A stretch of DNA of 64,000 bases from Bacteroidota bacterium (GCA_027482225.1 JAIXWD010000016.1:206050-270049); one strand, 5' to 3'; positions 17,654 through 26,293 are shown, counted from the stretch's first letter. The notes: generated by a model from the letters alone, not told the origin. Program-made: numbers and translations.

Positions 17654-18190
17654 ATGATTTTATCAGACAAACGTATACTTGAAGAAATAGAAAAAGGAAC
17701 CATATTAATTGAACCTTTTAAACCGGAGTGTTTAGGTACTAACTCGTACGATGTTCATTTGGGTCGTTATTTGGCTACATACAAAGACCGTATACTTGAT
17801 GCTCGCGAGCACAACAAGATTGAAACATTTGAAATTCCTCAAGAGGGTTTTGTATTGCAACCCAATACCTTGTACTTAGGAGTTACTGCCGAATATACCG
17901 AAACACATGCACACGTTCCGTTTTTGGAGGGTAAAAGCAGTACCGGACGTTTGGGTATTGATATACATGCAACAGCAGGTAAAGGTGATGTTGGTTTCTG
18001 CAACACGTGGACATTAGAAATTTCGTGTGCGCAACCGGTACGTATTTATGCTGGTATGCCTATTGGGCAGTTAATTTATTTTGCTGTAGAGGGTGATATT
18101 GAAACCATGTACAACACTAAGAAAAACGCGAAATACAACAAACGTGGAGTTAAGCCAGTTGAAAGTATGATGTGGAAGAATAAATTCTAA
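17654..18190 (+). CDS. dcd: dCTP deaminase
   Basis: Dcd converts dCTP to dUTP, feeding dTTP synthesis. At 178 residues it matches the usual length of this phylum's enzyme. Family motifs are visible: CLGTNSYDVHLG near residue 25, LEGKSSTGRLGIDIHATAGKGD near 95-116 (substrate-binding Ser-Thr-Gly-Arg and following loop), FCNTWTLEIS with the catalytic Glu, and PIGQLIYF. It is transcribed from a short gap after the glycosyltransferase, and a good terminator follows. Confidence 0.94.
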   Translation: MILSDKRILEEIEKGTILIEPFKPECLGTNSYDVHLGRYLATYKDRILDAREHNKIETFEIPQEGFVLQPNTLYLGVTAEYTETHAHVPFLEGKSSTGRLGIDIHATAGKGDVGFCNTWTLEISCAQPVRIYAGMPIGQLIYFAVEGDIETMYNTKKNAKYNKRGVKPVESMMWKNKF

Positions 18191-18210
18191 AATTTATAAT
18201 TGGTAATACA

Positions 18211-18248
18211 AAAATCCCGCCTTGTAATTTTACATAGCGGGATTTTTT
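18211..18248. terminator. terminator between dcd and a convergent unknown gene
   Basis: A perfect 10-bp stem (18211-18220 with 18237-18246) with a 16-base loop. It is A-rich to the left and followed by T residues, so it can work in both directions. Confidence 0.75.
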
Positions 18249-18948
18249 ATTTGCTGAAATATTCTTTGGTTTGATAACAATCGCAAAACAAGTTGTATGC
18301 TGTCCATTTGCCAAAACGAACCGTTGGTATACCTGCCTGAGTAAGTTGATATCCCGCGTTGTTTAATAATCCTCCGGGTAAAAAAGTAACCACAAAATTC
18401 ACCTTCATATTGTTTTTAGGGTTAAGCCATTGATTGGCTATTTGTGCGTTGGTGTACTTCTTTAAGTTGTTATATAATTCATTGCTCAACGAGTCGTTGT
18501 TGTTGGTTAATGTGGTATTTATATCCTGAAACCTACCATTGTTGTACAACAAATAACTTGTGTAGTTTTTAGCTTTAAAATTACCCCAAAACACACTGCC
18601 ATTATTATTAATGTTAATGCTTAAATGTGTGTTGAGTTGTTGATTATAATACTCGTGCAAACGCACCAATCCGGTTGAATCAAATTGAAGGTAAATGTAA
18701 CCAAAATCAAATGATTTTTTTTGATCGTATTTTACACCTTTTTTAAAGTAAATCCTATCACACAAAAACAAGGAATTACCCAAAGCAACAAATCCAATAT
18801 AGGGGTAGTTAATCGGTTTTGATTTTAGGGCACAAGAGTCTTTGATTAAACTCACACTATAATCGCCATCGAAATAAAAGGTAGTATCAACTTGTGAAAA
18901 AGTAAAAGTAGAAATGAATAACCCAAAAAATAGTAAATGGATTTTCAT
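18247..18948 (-). CDS. exported protein of unknown function
   Basis: I do not recognise this protein. From the ATG at 18948 (a GTG at 18954 is an alternative that overlaps the upstream gene's stop) the product is 233 residues. It has a signal peptide (LLFFGLFISTFTFSQ) and a mature region rich in Tyr, Asn and Asp with beta-strand character. A C-terminal block, VRFGKWTAYNLFCDCYQTKEY, contains a Cys-x-Cys pair. There is no lipobox and no T9SS sorting domain, so it is probably periplasmic. It is the last gene of a minus-strand run with the flavin reductase gene, with only five bases between. Confidence 0.6.
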   Translation of the reverse strand: MKIHLLFFGLFISTFTFSQVDTTFYFDGDYSVSLIKDSCALKSKPINYPYIGFVALGNSLFLCDRIYFKKGVKYDQKKSFDFGYIYLQFDSTGLVRLHEYYNQQLNTHLSININNNGSVFWGNFKAKNYTSYLLYNNGRFQDINTTLTNNNDSLSNELYNNLKKYTNAQIANQWLNPKNNMKVNFVVTFLPGGLLNNAGYQLTQAGIPTVRFGKWTAYNLFCDCYQTKEYFSK

Positions 18949-18953
18949 ATCCA

Positions 18954-19850
18954 CTAACTCAATAATATTTTCCAGGCAGCTTCAACCTCTTTAAGCTCTA
19001 AATACTGATGAGCCAATTGGTGTTTGGCTTTAACCAAAGCGTCACCGGTTTGCGTTTGTATGATGTTTAGTAAGTCTTTGTTCATTCTTTTAAACACCTC
19101 AATATCGCTGGCATCGGGTAAGTTTTCTGTATTGCCAAGCATACCCAAATCGTTGCCGGTTAAAACAGTACTTGTTCTAATTTCAATAGGTAATGCATCA
19201 ACCCCAATACCTAAAGTGGTTAAAGGTTTTGGCACTTCAAACAAAGCTTCGCCATGTGCACGTGCATACCAATCGCCACCTAAGCGAGATACCAGATCTA
19301 TTTTTTGTTGGTCAATTTTTCCAACGGCATTTAATACATCAATATTTACGTGCATTAATTTTACTTCGCAAATCACCAAATTACCTGCGCCACCTTCGGT
19401 TCCTAGTGGAATAACTTGATTAACAACACATTCAAATTGCACAGGAGATTCTTTCACTCGAGGTGGTCTTATGGTTAAAGAAGGTTCTTCTGTTAATCCT
19501 GCTTTAATAAACTCGTTGGTACCACGCGGATATTCAGTGCTACTTAAACTTGTTTGTTGCACCATGTTATAATTAACCACGTTTATACATACTTCGGCAA
19601 CTTCAAGAACATTCTCTAAAGTATGTTTGGTGGTGTTATCGCGACCTCTGCGTGCAGGTGAAAAAATTAAAATAGGAGGTTTGGTGCTAAACATGTTGAA
19701 GAAACTAAATGGACTTAAATTTACGTTTCCATTTGTATCTACAGTGCTTGCAAAACATATAGGTCTTGGAGCAATAGCTCCTTGCATCAAACCTTGTAAT
19801 TCCATTACCTTTAACTCGTCAGGGTTATAGGTGCGGTATTGATTGGTCAT
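18954..19850 (-). CDS. flavin reductase-like FMN-binding protein
   Basis: The first 200 or so residues match the flavin reductase/NADH-FMN oxidoreductase split-barrel family: MQGAIAPRPICFASTVDTNGNVNLSPFSFFNMFS near 22-55, FSPARRGRDNTTKHTLEN, and ECVVNQVIPLG. The family reduces or binds flavins to serve partner oxygenases, or acts as flavoredoxin. The 298-residue protein is about 90 residues longer than the minimal fold; the extra C-terminal part (from about 205) is mostly helical and ends in a Leu/Glu/Ala-rich segment. That longer form is common in Bacteroidota. No partner oxygenase gene is adjacent, so the substrate is unknown. Confidence 0.85.
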   Translation of the reverse strand: MTNQYRTYNPDELKVMELQGLMQGAIAPRPICFASTVDTNGNVNLSPFSFFNMFSTKPPILIFSPARRGRDNTTKHTLENVLEVAEVCINVVNYNMVQQTSLSSTEYPRGTNEFIKAGLTEEPSLTIRPPRVKESPVQFECVVNQVIPLGTEGGAGNLVICEVKLMHVNIDVLNAVGKIDQQKIDLVSRLGGDWYARAHGEALFEVPKPLTTLGIGVDALPIEIRTSTVLTGNDLGMLGNTENLPDASDIEVFKRMNKDLLNIIQTQTGDALVKAKHQLAHQYLELKEVEAAWKILLS

Positions 19851-19866
19851 TTACTTTTGAATTAAA

Positions 19867-20553
19867 TTATAGAATAGCATTAAGTGATGATGCTTCACCA
19901 ACTAACCCTTGAGCACATTTTAAAATACGACCGGGATATTTTTGAATTATACGGTAGTCATGTGTAGCCATTAAAATTGCTGTTCCTTGTTGGGCAATGT
20001 TATGCAACAGATTCATGATATCATCACTTACCTTGGGGTCAAGATTACCTGTAGGTTCATCAGCTAAAATAATTTCTGGTTCGTTAAGTAATGCTCGTGC
20101 AATAACAACACGTTGTTGCTCTCCACCACTTAACTCATGTGGCATCTTATAATCTTTTGTTTGTAATCCAACTAGTTCTAAGACTCTCGAAATTCGGTCT
20201 TTTATTTTATTATCGTCTTTCCATCCTGTAGCTTTTAAAACAAACGAAAGGTTTTGAAAAACTGTTCTATCAGTTAAAAGTTGAAAGTCCTGAAACACGA
20301 TGCCTAACTTTCTTCTTAAAAACGGAATATCTTTAGGTTTAAGTTTTGTTAGGTCGAAACCGGCTATATTTCCTGTTCCTTTCTCTAACTTTATTTCGCC
20401 ATAAAGTGTTTTAAGTAAACTGCTTTTACCGCTACCAGTTTGGCCAATTAGATAAACAAACTCACCTTGGCCGATTTTAACATCAACATCACTTAATATG
20501 AGGTTATGACCTTGAAATATTTGTACATCTGTTAAATCTATTACTGTTTCCAT
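19867..20553 (-). CDS. ftsE: cell division ABC transporter ATP-binding protein FtsE
   Basis: FtsE is the ATPase that, with FtsX, activates septal peptidoglycan hydrolases. The 228-residue product from the ATG at 20553 has Walker A GQTGSGKSS near residue 38, the Q-loop VFQDFQLL, the signature LSGGEQQRVVIARALL, Walker B IILADEPTGNLDP and the switch His in MATHDYRII. The length and YLIGQTGSGKSSLLKTLYGE fit FtsE better than LolD. The in-frame extension to 20601 runs into the small upstream gene. ftsX is not adjacent, so in this organism the pair is split or ftsX lies elsewhere. Confidence 0.85.
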   Translation of the reverse strand: METVIDLTDVQIFQGHNLILSDVDVKIGQGEFVYLIGQTGSGKSSLLKTLYGEIKLEKGTGNIAGFDLTKLKPKDIPFLRRKLGIVFQDFQLLTDRTVFQNLSFVLKATGWKDDNKIKDRISRVLELVGLQTKDYKMPHELSGGEQQRVVIARALLNEPEIILADEPTGNLDPKVSDDIMNLLHNIAQQGTAILMATHDYRIIQKYPGRILKCAQGLVGEASSLNAIL

Positions 20554-20560
20554 AATTTTG

Positions 20561-20764
20561 TTACCAATTAATTTTGTGCATTTTTCCGAAAGGTATTTCA
20601 TTTAAGAGTTTAAAAACATCTTCAATTTTGTCTCCTAATCCACATTTTTCCAATGCACGCTCAGGTCTGTCGGTTCTAAAGTAGGCAATTAGAGTGAAAT
20701 TATCATCTCTAAGTTGAACGTAATCAGGTATTTTAGCCTTTCCTTTTATTTTAATTATGTACAA
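20561..20764 (-). CDS. small conserved-looking protein upstream of ftsE
   Basis: A 67-residue soluble protein of unknown function, starting at a TTG (TTG TAC ATA, giving MYIIKIKGKAKIPDYVQ). It has no signal peptide or transmembrane segment; the sequence alternates short strands (IIKIKGK, FTLIAYF) with an amphipathic helix (KIEDVFKLLNEI). It ends seven bases before the ftsE ATG and shares its promoter, so the two are co-expressed. I recall similar small proteins next to ftsE in other Bacteroidota but know of no role; a link to division is only inference from position. Confidence 0.7.
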   Translation of the reverse strand: MYIIKIKGKAKIPDYVQLRDDNFTLIAYFRTDRPERALEKCGLGDKIEDVFKLLNEIPFGKMHKINW

Positions 20765-20853
20765 AATATAATAAATTTAGTTGTGTAAAAAATAAGTGCT
20801 GTAAAATTAAACGAATTCCTTGTATAATTGCACTTGCAAAATTATAAAAAAAC

Positions 20854-22611
20854 ATGAGACTACTTAAACAGGTTTCTTACTCTTTTTTGTTGGCTGCCGC
20901 AGCAATCACTTCTGGTTGTAGTGTAAAAACAAACATGGGTAACAACAATTACACCGTAACACCAAACCCGTTGGAGGTAAAAGGCGATTCAATTTTAATT
21001 ATGATGAGTGCCAACATTCCAGCTAAGTCTTTTAATCCCAAAGCGAATGTTCAGTTTCAGCCTTATTTAAAAACAGCTAAGGGAGACGTACAACTAAAAG
21101 CGGTAACGCTAGGTGGCGAAAAAGTTTTAGAGTCAGTTGATTTTAAAATTGATTCGAAAACAGGTGGTAAAATTACTTACACTGAAAAAATTCCTTACAA
21201 TTCAGATTTAAAGCGTGCAACCTTGTATCCAAGTTTTGCTGTTAGAGTAAATGGTAATTATCAGGCAATTGAGGCTGTAAAAGGTTCTACTCTCACTGAT
21301 AAAGTTTTGGCAGAAGGCACAATCACTACTTCTTTGTTAATTAAGTCTAGCGAAACTCCAGTATTTGATGGTACTGCCTACACTGCTTCATTCAGCACCA
21401 ATGCAGTTGATATTTATTTTCCGCTTGATGGAGATAGATTTAATCCAAGCTTCAAATCTGGTAAATCAATTAGTAACAAAAAGCAATTGGAGTCATTGAA
21501 AAAATCTTTAAAGTCTAACAAAAATTGGACAGTTAAAGGAATTGCAATCAATGGTTTTGCATCACCTGAAGGAGAGTTGCAAAGAAACTCTGGGTTATCT
21601 CAAGGACGTGCTAATTCTACTTTCAGTTACATGAAAAAAGAGTTGAAGAAATTAGGTTTCACAGAAGTTAATGACCAAAATTTAACTATGGGTGCTACTT
21701 TAGCAGAAGATTGGTCAGGTTTAGCTAAATTAATCGAAGCTTCTTCTCTTAAGAATAAAGCTGCTTTGATTGCAATCATCAGTAATAACTCATTATCAGA
21801 TTCAGATAAAGAAGTTCAAATTAGGCAAAACGATAAAAAATCTTGGGATAAAATTAAATCAGAAATGTTGCCTAAACTGCGTAAATCGGAATTAGTAGTT
21901 AAAGGTCAAACACCATTAAAAACTGATGCTGAATTATTAGCAATGGTTAATATTGACTCGTTAAGCGATATTGAGATGTTACACTTAGCCCTTATCACTA
22001 CTGATAATGTAAAGAAAATGGAAGTTTACAACAAATTTCAAACTAAATTCCCTAATGATTGGAGAGGATTTAATAATGCTGGTGCATTGGCATTAACTAC
22101 TGGTGATATGGCTAAAGCGGGAAATGATTTAACTCGTGCAAATGAACTATCACCAGAGAATGGTGCAGTATTGGCAAACATGGGTGTTGTTGCTAAAAAT
22201 AAAGGTAACATTAAACAAGCAGAAGATTTATACAAACAAGCAGAAGCAAAAGGAGTTGATGTTAGTTACCACAAGGCAATTATTGCTGTTAAAAAAGGTG
22301 ATTATGCAAGCGCTGTCAGCTTATTTAATAGATCAGGAAAAAAAGATTTTAATACAGCGTTAGCACAATTATTAAATGGTGACGCTTCAGGTGCAAAAAC
22401 AACCATTGATAATATGGCCCCTGATCAATTGAACTGGGAATTGTATTACTTACGTGCAATTGCAGGTGCTCGTTTAAATAATGCAGAAGTTGTTACAAGT
22501 AACTTAACTCGTGCAGTGCAACAAAATGAAGCTGTTCGTCAAATGGCAAAAGAAGATGTTGAGTTCATCAAGTTATCTGGTAACCCAACTTTTGAAGGTG
22601 CTATTCGCTAA
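20854..22611 (+). CDS. TPR lipoprotein with an OmpA-like segment
   Basis: A 585-residue lipoprotein (lipobox SGC, Cys22). The N-terminal third (40-190) is a beta-rich region with a repeated PNPLEVKGDSI-type start. Residues 190-350 contain an OmpA-C-like stretch (VKGIAINGFASPEGELQRN, LSQGRANSTFSYMKKEL), the signature of a peptidoglycan-binding domain, but with an insertion and long charged loops. From about 395 onward there are four or five tetratricopeptide-like helical repeats (FNNAGALALTTGDMAKAG, LANMGVVAKNKGNIKQAEDLY). The protein is likely anchored to the outer membrane and bound to the cell wall, acting as a scaffold. It is monocistronic, with a terminator directly after it. Confidence 0.75.
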   Translation: MRLLKQVSYSFLLAAAAITSGCSVKTNMGNNNYTVTPNPLEVKGDSILIMMSANIPAKSFNPKANVQFQPYLKTAKGDVQLKAVTLGGEKVLESVDFKIDSKTGGKITYTEKIPYNSDLKRATLYPSFAVRVNGNYQAIEAVKGSTLTDKVLAEGTITTSLLIKSSETPVFDGTAYTASFSTNAVDIYFPLDGDRFNPSFKSGKSISNKKQLESLKKSLKSNKNWTVKGIAINGFASPEGELQRNSGLSQGRANSTFSYMKKELKKLGFTEVNDQNLTMGATLAEDWSGLAKLIEASSLKNKAALIAIISNNSLSDSDKEVQIRQNDKKSWDKIKSEMLPKLRKSELVVKGQTPLKTDAELLAMVNIDSLSDIEMLHLALITTDNVKKMEVYNKFQTKFPNDWRGFNNAGALALTTGDMAKAGNDLTRANELSPENGAVLANMGVVAKNKGNIKQAEDLYKQAEAKGVDVSYHKAIIAVKKGDYASAVSLFNRSGKKDFNTALAQLLNGDASGAKTTIDNMAPDQLNWELYYLRAIAGARLNNAEVVTSNLTRAVQQNEAVRQMAKEDVEFIKLSGNPTFEGAIR

Positions 22612-22632
22612 ACATAAATAAAAATAAAATTT

Positions 22633-22664
22633 AAAAGGGTTGAAACTATTTCAACCCTTTTTTT
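22633..22664 (+). terminator. terminator after the TPR lipoprotein gene
   Basis: A perfect 13-bp stem (22633-22645 with 22649-22661, three-base loop), with a run of seven T residues starting in the stem. It isolates this gene from prfB, whose start is only 29 bases downstream. Confidence 0.85.
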
Positions 22665-22692
22665 ATTCATTAAAATAATAAGAACAATTAAC

Positions 22693-23779
22693 ATGACAGC
22701 AGATCAGTTAAAAGCATTACGTTTAAGGGTTGAAGACCTGAGGAGGTATCTTTGACGTTGATGGGAAACAAATATTAATTCAAGACGAAGAGAACCAAAC
22801 TTTGCAACCTTCCTTTTGGGATGACCCTAAAAGAGCGGAGCAGATCTTAAAAAGCATCAAACAAAAAAAGATTTGGACTGACGCTTATCAAGCAACTGAA
22901 AATGCGGTTGAGGATTTAAGTGTGTTGTATGAGTTTTTTACGATGGGGGAAGCTAAAGAAGAAGAAGTTGAAGTTGCTTATAAATCTTCCATTGATATGG
23001 TAGAATCATTGGAGCTGAAAAATATGTTGAGTGGCGAAGAGGATCAGTTTAATTGTATTCTTCACATCAATTCCGGGGCAGGAGGAACTGAGAGCCAAGA
23101 TTGGGCAGAAATGCTGATGCGTATGTACATTATGTATTCTGATAAACATGGTTTTAAAGCAAGTGTTGTTGATGAACAACCGGGTGAAGGCGCAGGTATA
23201 AAATCTTGTTCGATAGAAATTACAGGTGATTTTGCCTATGGTTATTTAAAAGGTGAAAATGGTGTGCATCGTTTGGTGCGTATTTCACCGTTTGATGCCA
23301 ATGCTCGCAGACACACTTCGTTTGCATCAGTTTATTGTTATCCGATAATTGATGATAGCATTGAGATTGAAATTAAAGATGCAGATATTGAAATTCAAAC
23401 ATCGCGTAGTGGTGGTGCCGGTGGACAAAATGTAAATAAGGTTGAAACCAAAGTGCAATTAACGCACAAGCCTACTGGTATTGTTATTGTTTGTCAGGTA
23501 GAGCGAAGCCAAAGTGCAAATAAAGAGCGTGCATTTAAAATGTTAAAATCCCAGTTATATGAAATGGAGTTGCGTAAACGCAATGAAGCTAAACAAATAT
23601 TAGAGGCAGGAAAGAAAAGAATAGAGTGGGGATCTCAGATACGTAATTATGTTTTTCATCCATATAAGCTGGTAAAAGACTTGCGTACAGATTTTGAAAC
23701 TAGTGATGTGCAGGGTGTAATGGATGGCGAATTAGATCAATTTATAAAAGCATATTTAATGGAAGAGTCTCAACATTAG
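22693..23779 (+). CDS. prfB: peptide chain release factor 2, made by programmed +1 frameshift
   Basis: RF2 terminates translation at UGA and UAA. The gene is in two frames: ATG at 22693 with 20 codons to a TGA at 22753-22755, then the +1 frame from GAC (22754) to 23779. Together they give a 361-residue protein, the normal RF2 length. The joined sequence reads through the family N-terminus into [15 protein letters not shown]. The catalytic GGQ is in [16 protein letters not shown], and recognition-domain features ([31 protein letters not shown]) are intact. Low RF2 levels let the ribosome shift at CUU-UGA, so the gene regulates itself. Annotation software that ignores the shift will call a truncated gene starting near 22802. 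Confidence 0.97.
22741..22756 (+). promoter_or_regulatory. prfB programmed +1 frameshift site
   Basis: AGGAGG (22741-22746), TAT, then CTT TGA C (22750-22756). The Shine-Dalgarno-like hexamer ends three bases before the slippery CTT, the spacing known to push the ribosome forward in Escherichia coli. The UGA is the in-frame stop that RF2 itself recognises. The site matches the well-known bacterial prfB recoding motif almost exactly. Confidence 0.97.
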
Positions 23780-23790
23780 TTATTACAAAC

Positions 23791-23822
23791 AAAAAAGCCC
23801 TCGAAACTTCGAGGGCTTTTTT
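23791..23822 (+). terminator. terminator after prfB
   Basis: Six A residues, a 9-bp G+C-rich stem (23797-23805 with 23808-23816) and a T-run extending the pairing with the A-run. A strong intrinsic terminator 12 bases after the prfB stop. Confidence 0.88.
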
Positions 23823-24124
23823 GTGTAATCAAAAAAATGAAACCTATTATAACATGGCAACTTCCGTTACCGGGCTTCCAATTAATCCCAAATTCAGTTT
23901 ATTATTCAATCGGCCTGAATAGATAAATAATTTGTAAATCATCAACTTTAGCGAATTGTTTAACAAATTTTAAATCTGGGTTTTCTTAATTTTGCCAATT
24001 GCATTTATTTTTAATTGCAATGGCTAATGTTGAAGTGGTAAAAATTTAATCTAAAACTCAACATTATTTTATATGCATAAATCAAATAGTTACCATTTAC
24101 ATAGTATCTAATGATTCATGTGGG
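23823..24124. other. 302-base gap without a gene
   Basis: AT-rich sequence between prfB and a minus-strand unknown gene. The longest in-frame stretches are under about 30 codons. A TAATTTTG box at about 23987-23994 looks like a plus-strand -7 element, but nothing with coding character follows it. I see no tRNA, repeat or strong hairpin here. Confidence 0.5.
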
Positions 24125-24451
24125 TTAAAAGTTCAACAACGGAGCCGACTCTTCAGTAATTTTAGAAGTTAAATCTTCTTTAGTGTCAACTTTTTTGTTG
24201 CTGCCGTTTCCGTTAGTAACGGTTTTTAACTTGTTATATTCACCCAAGCCAAAAACCTCATACTTGTTTTCTTTTAAAAACATACCTAATGCAATGGCTT
24301 GTTTAATGTTGCCAATTTGCACGTCAATTTCAAACTCATCATTAATCATTGGACGAGGAGTGATAGTTAAAATAACTTTTTGATCCATTAAGTAATCAAA
24401 CAAAAATGCAGTAGTTTTTCTCTTCGCTAGAACGGTTACCTTTTCTTCCAT
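24125..24451 (-). CDS. small protein of unknown function
   Basis: I do not recognise this 108-residue protein. It has no signal peptide or transmembrane segment. The first 70 residues (VTVLAKRKTTAFLFDYLMDQKVILTITPR read in parts, then DVQIGNIKQAIALGMFLKENKYEVFGL) suggest a compact alpha/beta domain. The rest is a low-complexity, polar tail with Asn-Gly-Asn-Gly, Lys and Glu/Ser-rich stretches. It stands alone: 302 bases without genes downstream and 289 AT-rich bases upstream. The codon usage matches its neighbours and the domain looks genuine, but no role can be suggested. Confidence 0.6.
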   Translation of the reverse strand: MEEKVTVLAKRKTTAFLFDYLMDQKVILTITPRPMINDEFEIDVQIGNIKQAIALGMFLKENKYEVFGLGEYNKLKTVTNGNGSNKKVDTKEDLTSKITEESAPLLNF

Positions 24452-24740
24452 TATATGGTAATTTTTTTAAAGTGTTGATAATCTGAGTGTATGTTTCTGT
24501 TAAAACATGTTGTAAATATACATTGCAAGCTTGGTTTACCCGAATCTTAATACTGATAGATACACACAAAATTTATGAATTACTTTGCGCTTATGCACAT
24601 TGAAAATAAATATGTTAGTAACATGTTATTATCTGCTATGTTATAAACATCCATTTTCTTTTTTTGGGAAAAAGTAGTCCATATATAAACCTGCGAATTG
24701 GCTTTAATATAAAACCAACTTTATTTTAAAACAGGGTAGT

Positions 24741-25412
24741 TTATGCGGCTAAACGTTGGTTATGTAAGTAATCTACCACATTTTGTGCTAGTTTTAAGTC
24801 TTTTAGGTAGTTTTCAATATCGCCCGTAAGCATTTTGCAATGTGCTCTTAATCTATATGCATCAGCATAATGGTCATCTATACTTATTGCTTTATTTAAA
24901 TCGCCAATTGCAACTTCTGGTTTGTTGTATTTAACAAATACAAGCGCTCTCCAATAATATAGGTCTTTTCTAAATGGACTTACTACAATGGCTTTATTAA
25001 TAAAATGGTATGCTTCATCATAATCCTTTTGTAAGTAACATAATTCTGCGGCCATCATTAAAAAATTTGCATTTTGGTTATCTATTTCAAGTGCTTTAAC
25101 TAAAAAGGTTAATGCAACGTCATAGTTTAAGTTTATCTTATATAGTTCTGCCAAATGGAAAAATACTTCCGAATTGTTTTCTCTTTCCTCCAACATATTA
25201 GTCAAAATGGTTTGTGCTGTTTTAAGCTTACCCATGTAAATGTAACACAAAGCTCGTTTTGTTTGTGCTACTTTGTTTTCACTATCAAGCAATAGCACCA
25301 TATTAAATAAATGAAGTGCTTCTGTAAATTCACCGCGATGTAAAGTCTGTAAGGCATTGTCTAAAATCTGAGTAGGTTTTACGGTGTAAACCATTTGTTC
25401 TAGTTTATTCAT
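24741..25412 (-). CDS. tetratricopeptide repeat protein
   Basis: The 223-residue product from the ATG at 25412 (a TTG at 25442 is open but less likely) is almost entirely TPR. At least five 34-residue helix pairs are visible, among them FTEALHLFNMVLLLDSENKVAQ, SEVFFHLAELYKINLNYDVALTFLVKALEID, DYDEAYHFINKAIVVSPF and KPEVAIGDLNKAISIDDHYADAYRLRA. There is no signal peptide, so it should be a cytoplasmic scaffold that binds other proteins. No partner can be read from the neighbourhood. About 220 bases of AT-rich sequence separate it from the divergent gene at 25634. Confidence 0.85.
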   Translation of the reverse strand: MNKLEQMVYTVKPTQILDNALQTLHRGEFTEALHLFNMVLLLDSENKVAQTKRALCYIYMGKLKTAQTILTNMLEERENNSEVFFHLAELYKINLNYDVALTFLVKALEIDNQNANFLMMAAELCYLQKDYDEAYHFINKAIVVSPFRKDLYYWRALVFVKYNKPEVAIGDLNKAISIDDHYADAYRLRAHCKMLTGDIENYLKDLKLAQNVVDYLHNQRLAA

Positions 25413-25578
25413 GACGTTATTTGTTTTTATTTCTGAGTACAAAGTTTGTTTACCACTTCGCAGCCTATTTGCGAAGTGTTCGGTATTTTATTAATTATAT
25501 TATAATCAAGTATTTAATTCAGAAAAAGAAAGGTTTTTAAATTGTTATAATTTGAAACTATGCAAATAATTTCATGTA

Positions 25579-25606
25579 TTGTGACATGTGTTAATTGTTA
25601 ACTTTG
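25579..25606 (+). promoter_or_regulatory. predicted promoter for the NAD(P)-binding protein gene
   Basis: TAACTTTG at 25599-25606 matches TAnnTTTG. A TTG lies at 25579-25581 with a 17-base spacer, slightly short. The start codon at 25634 is 27 bases downstream. Confidence 0.4.
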
Positions 25607-25633
25607 TCATCAAATTAGTAACAAATTCAAAAA

Positions 25634-26284
25634 ATGAAAACAGCATTAGTTATAGGGGCAACAGGAGCAGTTGGCAAAGCCTTAGTATATCAATTATTAG
25701 AAGATAATAGCTATTTAGGTATTTTGGTTTTATCGCGCAAGCCGTTAACCATTAAACATCATAAGTTAAGTGTTATGATTGTTAATTTTGATGAGTTGAA
25801 TGAATACAGTGACCAAATGGCTGCTGATGATGTATACTGCTGTATAGGTACAACCATTAAAGTGGCTGGCAGTAAACCAGCTTTTTATAAAATTGATCAC
25901 GATTACGTGCTTGATGTGGCGCGTATTTGTAAACAAAAAGGGGCATCACAGTTTATTTTAGTTACCGCAATGGGGGCTGATTATAACTCTACAATTTTTT
26001 ATAATAAGGTTAAGGGCGATATAGAGCTACATGTGGCTAATTTAAATTATAATAGTTTCATCACTGTTCGCCCAAGTTTATTATTAACTAACCGCAGTGA
26101 GTTTAGGTTTGGGGAATGGATAGCTCAAGTATTGATGAAGTATACTAGGTTTTTATTTATTGGTTCGTTAAAAAAGATAAAAGCGATTCCCGTTGAGATG
26201 GTAGCTAAATCAATGATATATTATGCCCAAAAAGGACTAAAGGGTAACCATATATTTACAAATGATATGCTGTTTATTAAGTAA
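25634..26284 (+). CDS. NAD(P)-binding oxidoreductase of the atypical SDR type
   Basis: The 216-residue protein starts with a Rossmann nucleotide-binding loop (VIGATGAVGKALVYQLL, residues 6-22). It continues with the strand-helix pattern of NmrA/HTATIP2-like short-chain dehydrogenases: DDVYCCIGTTIKVAGS near 72, FILVTAMGADYNS near 112 and FYNKVKGDIE with a Tyr-x-x-x-Lys pair. Proteins of this kind are oxidoreductases or NAD(P)H-sensing regulators, and the substrate cannot be deduced. The gene is monocistronic and converges on the unknown gene at 26294, with 9 bases between the stops and no hairpin. Confidence 0.82.
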   Translation: MKTALVIGATGAVGKALVYQLLEDNSYLGILVLSRKPLTIKHHKLSVMIVNFDELNEYSDQMAADDVYCCIGTTIKVAGSKPAFYKIDHDYVLDVARICKQKGASQFILVTAMGADYNSTIFYNKVKGDIELHVANLNYNSFITVRPSLLLTNRSEFRFGEWIAQVLMKYTRFLFIGSLKKIKAIPVEMVAKSMIYYAQKGLKGNHIFTNDMLFIK

Positions 26285-26293
26285 TAAATATCA

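Noticed and set aside
19024-19419. 131-codon open frame on the plus strand
   Set aside because: It is antisense to the well-supported flavin reductase gene, lacks any domain pattern and has the composition of a shadow frame.
22802-23779. prfB as a truncated gene starting at TTG 22802
   Set aside because: The upstream 20 codons plus the CTT-TGA-C frameshift site restore a full RF2 N-terminus, so this is a recoded gene rather than a truncation or pseudogene.
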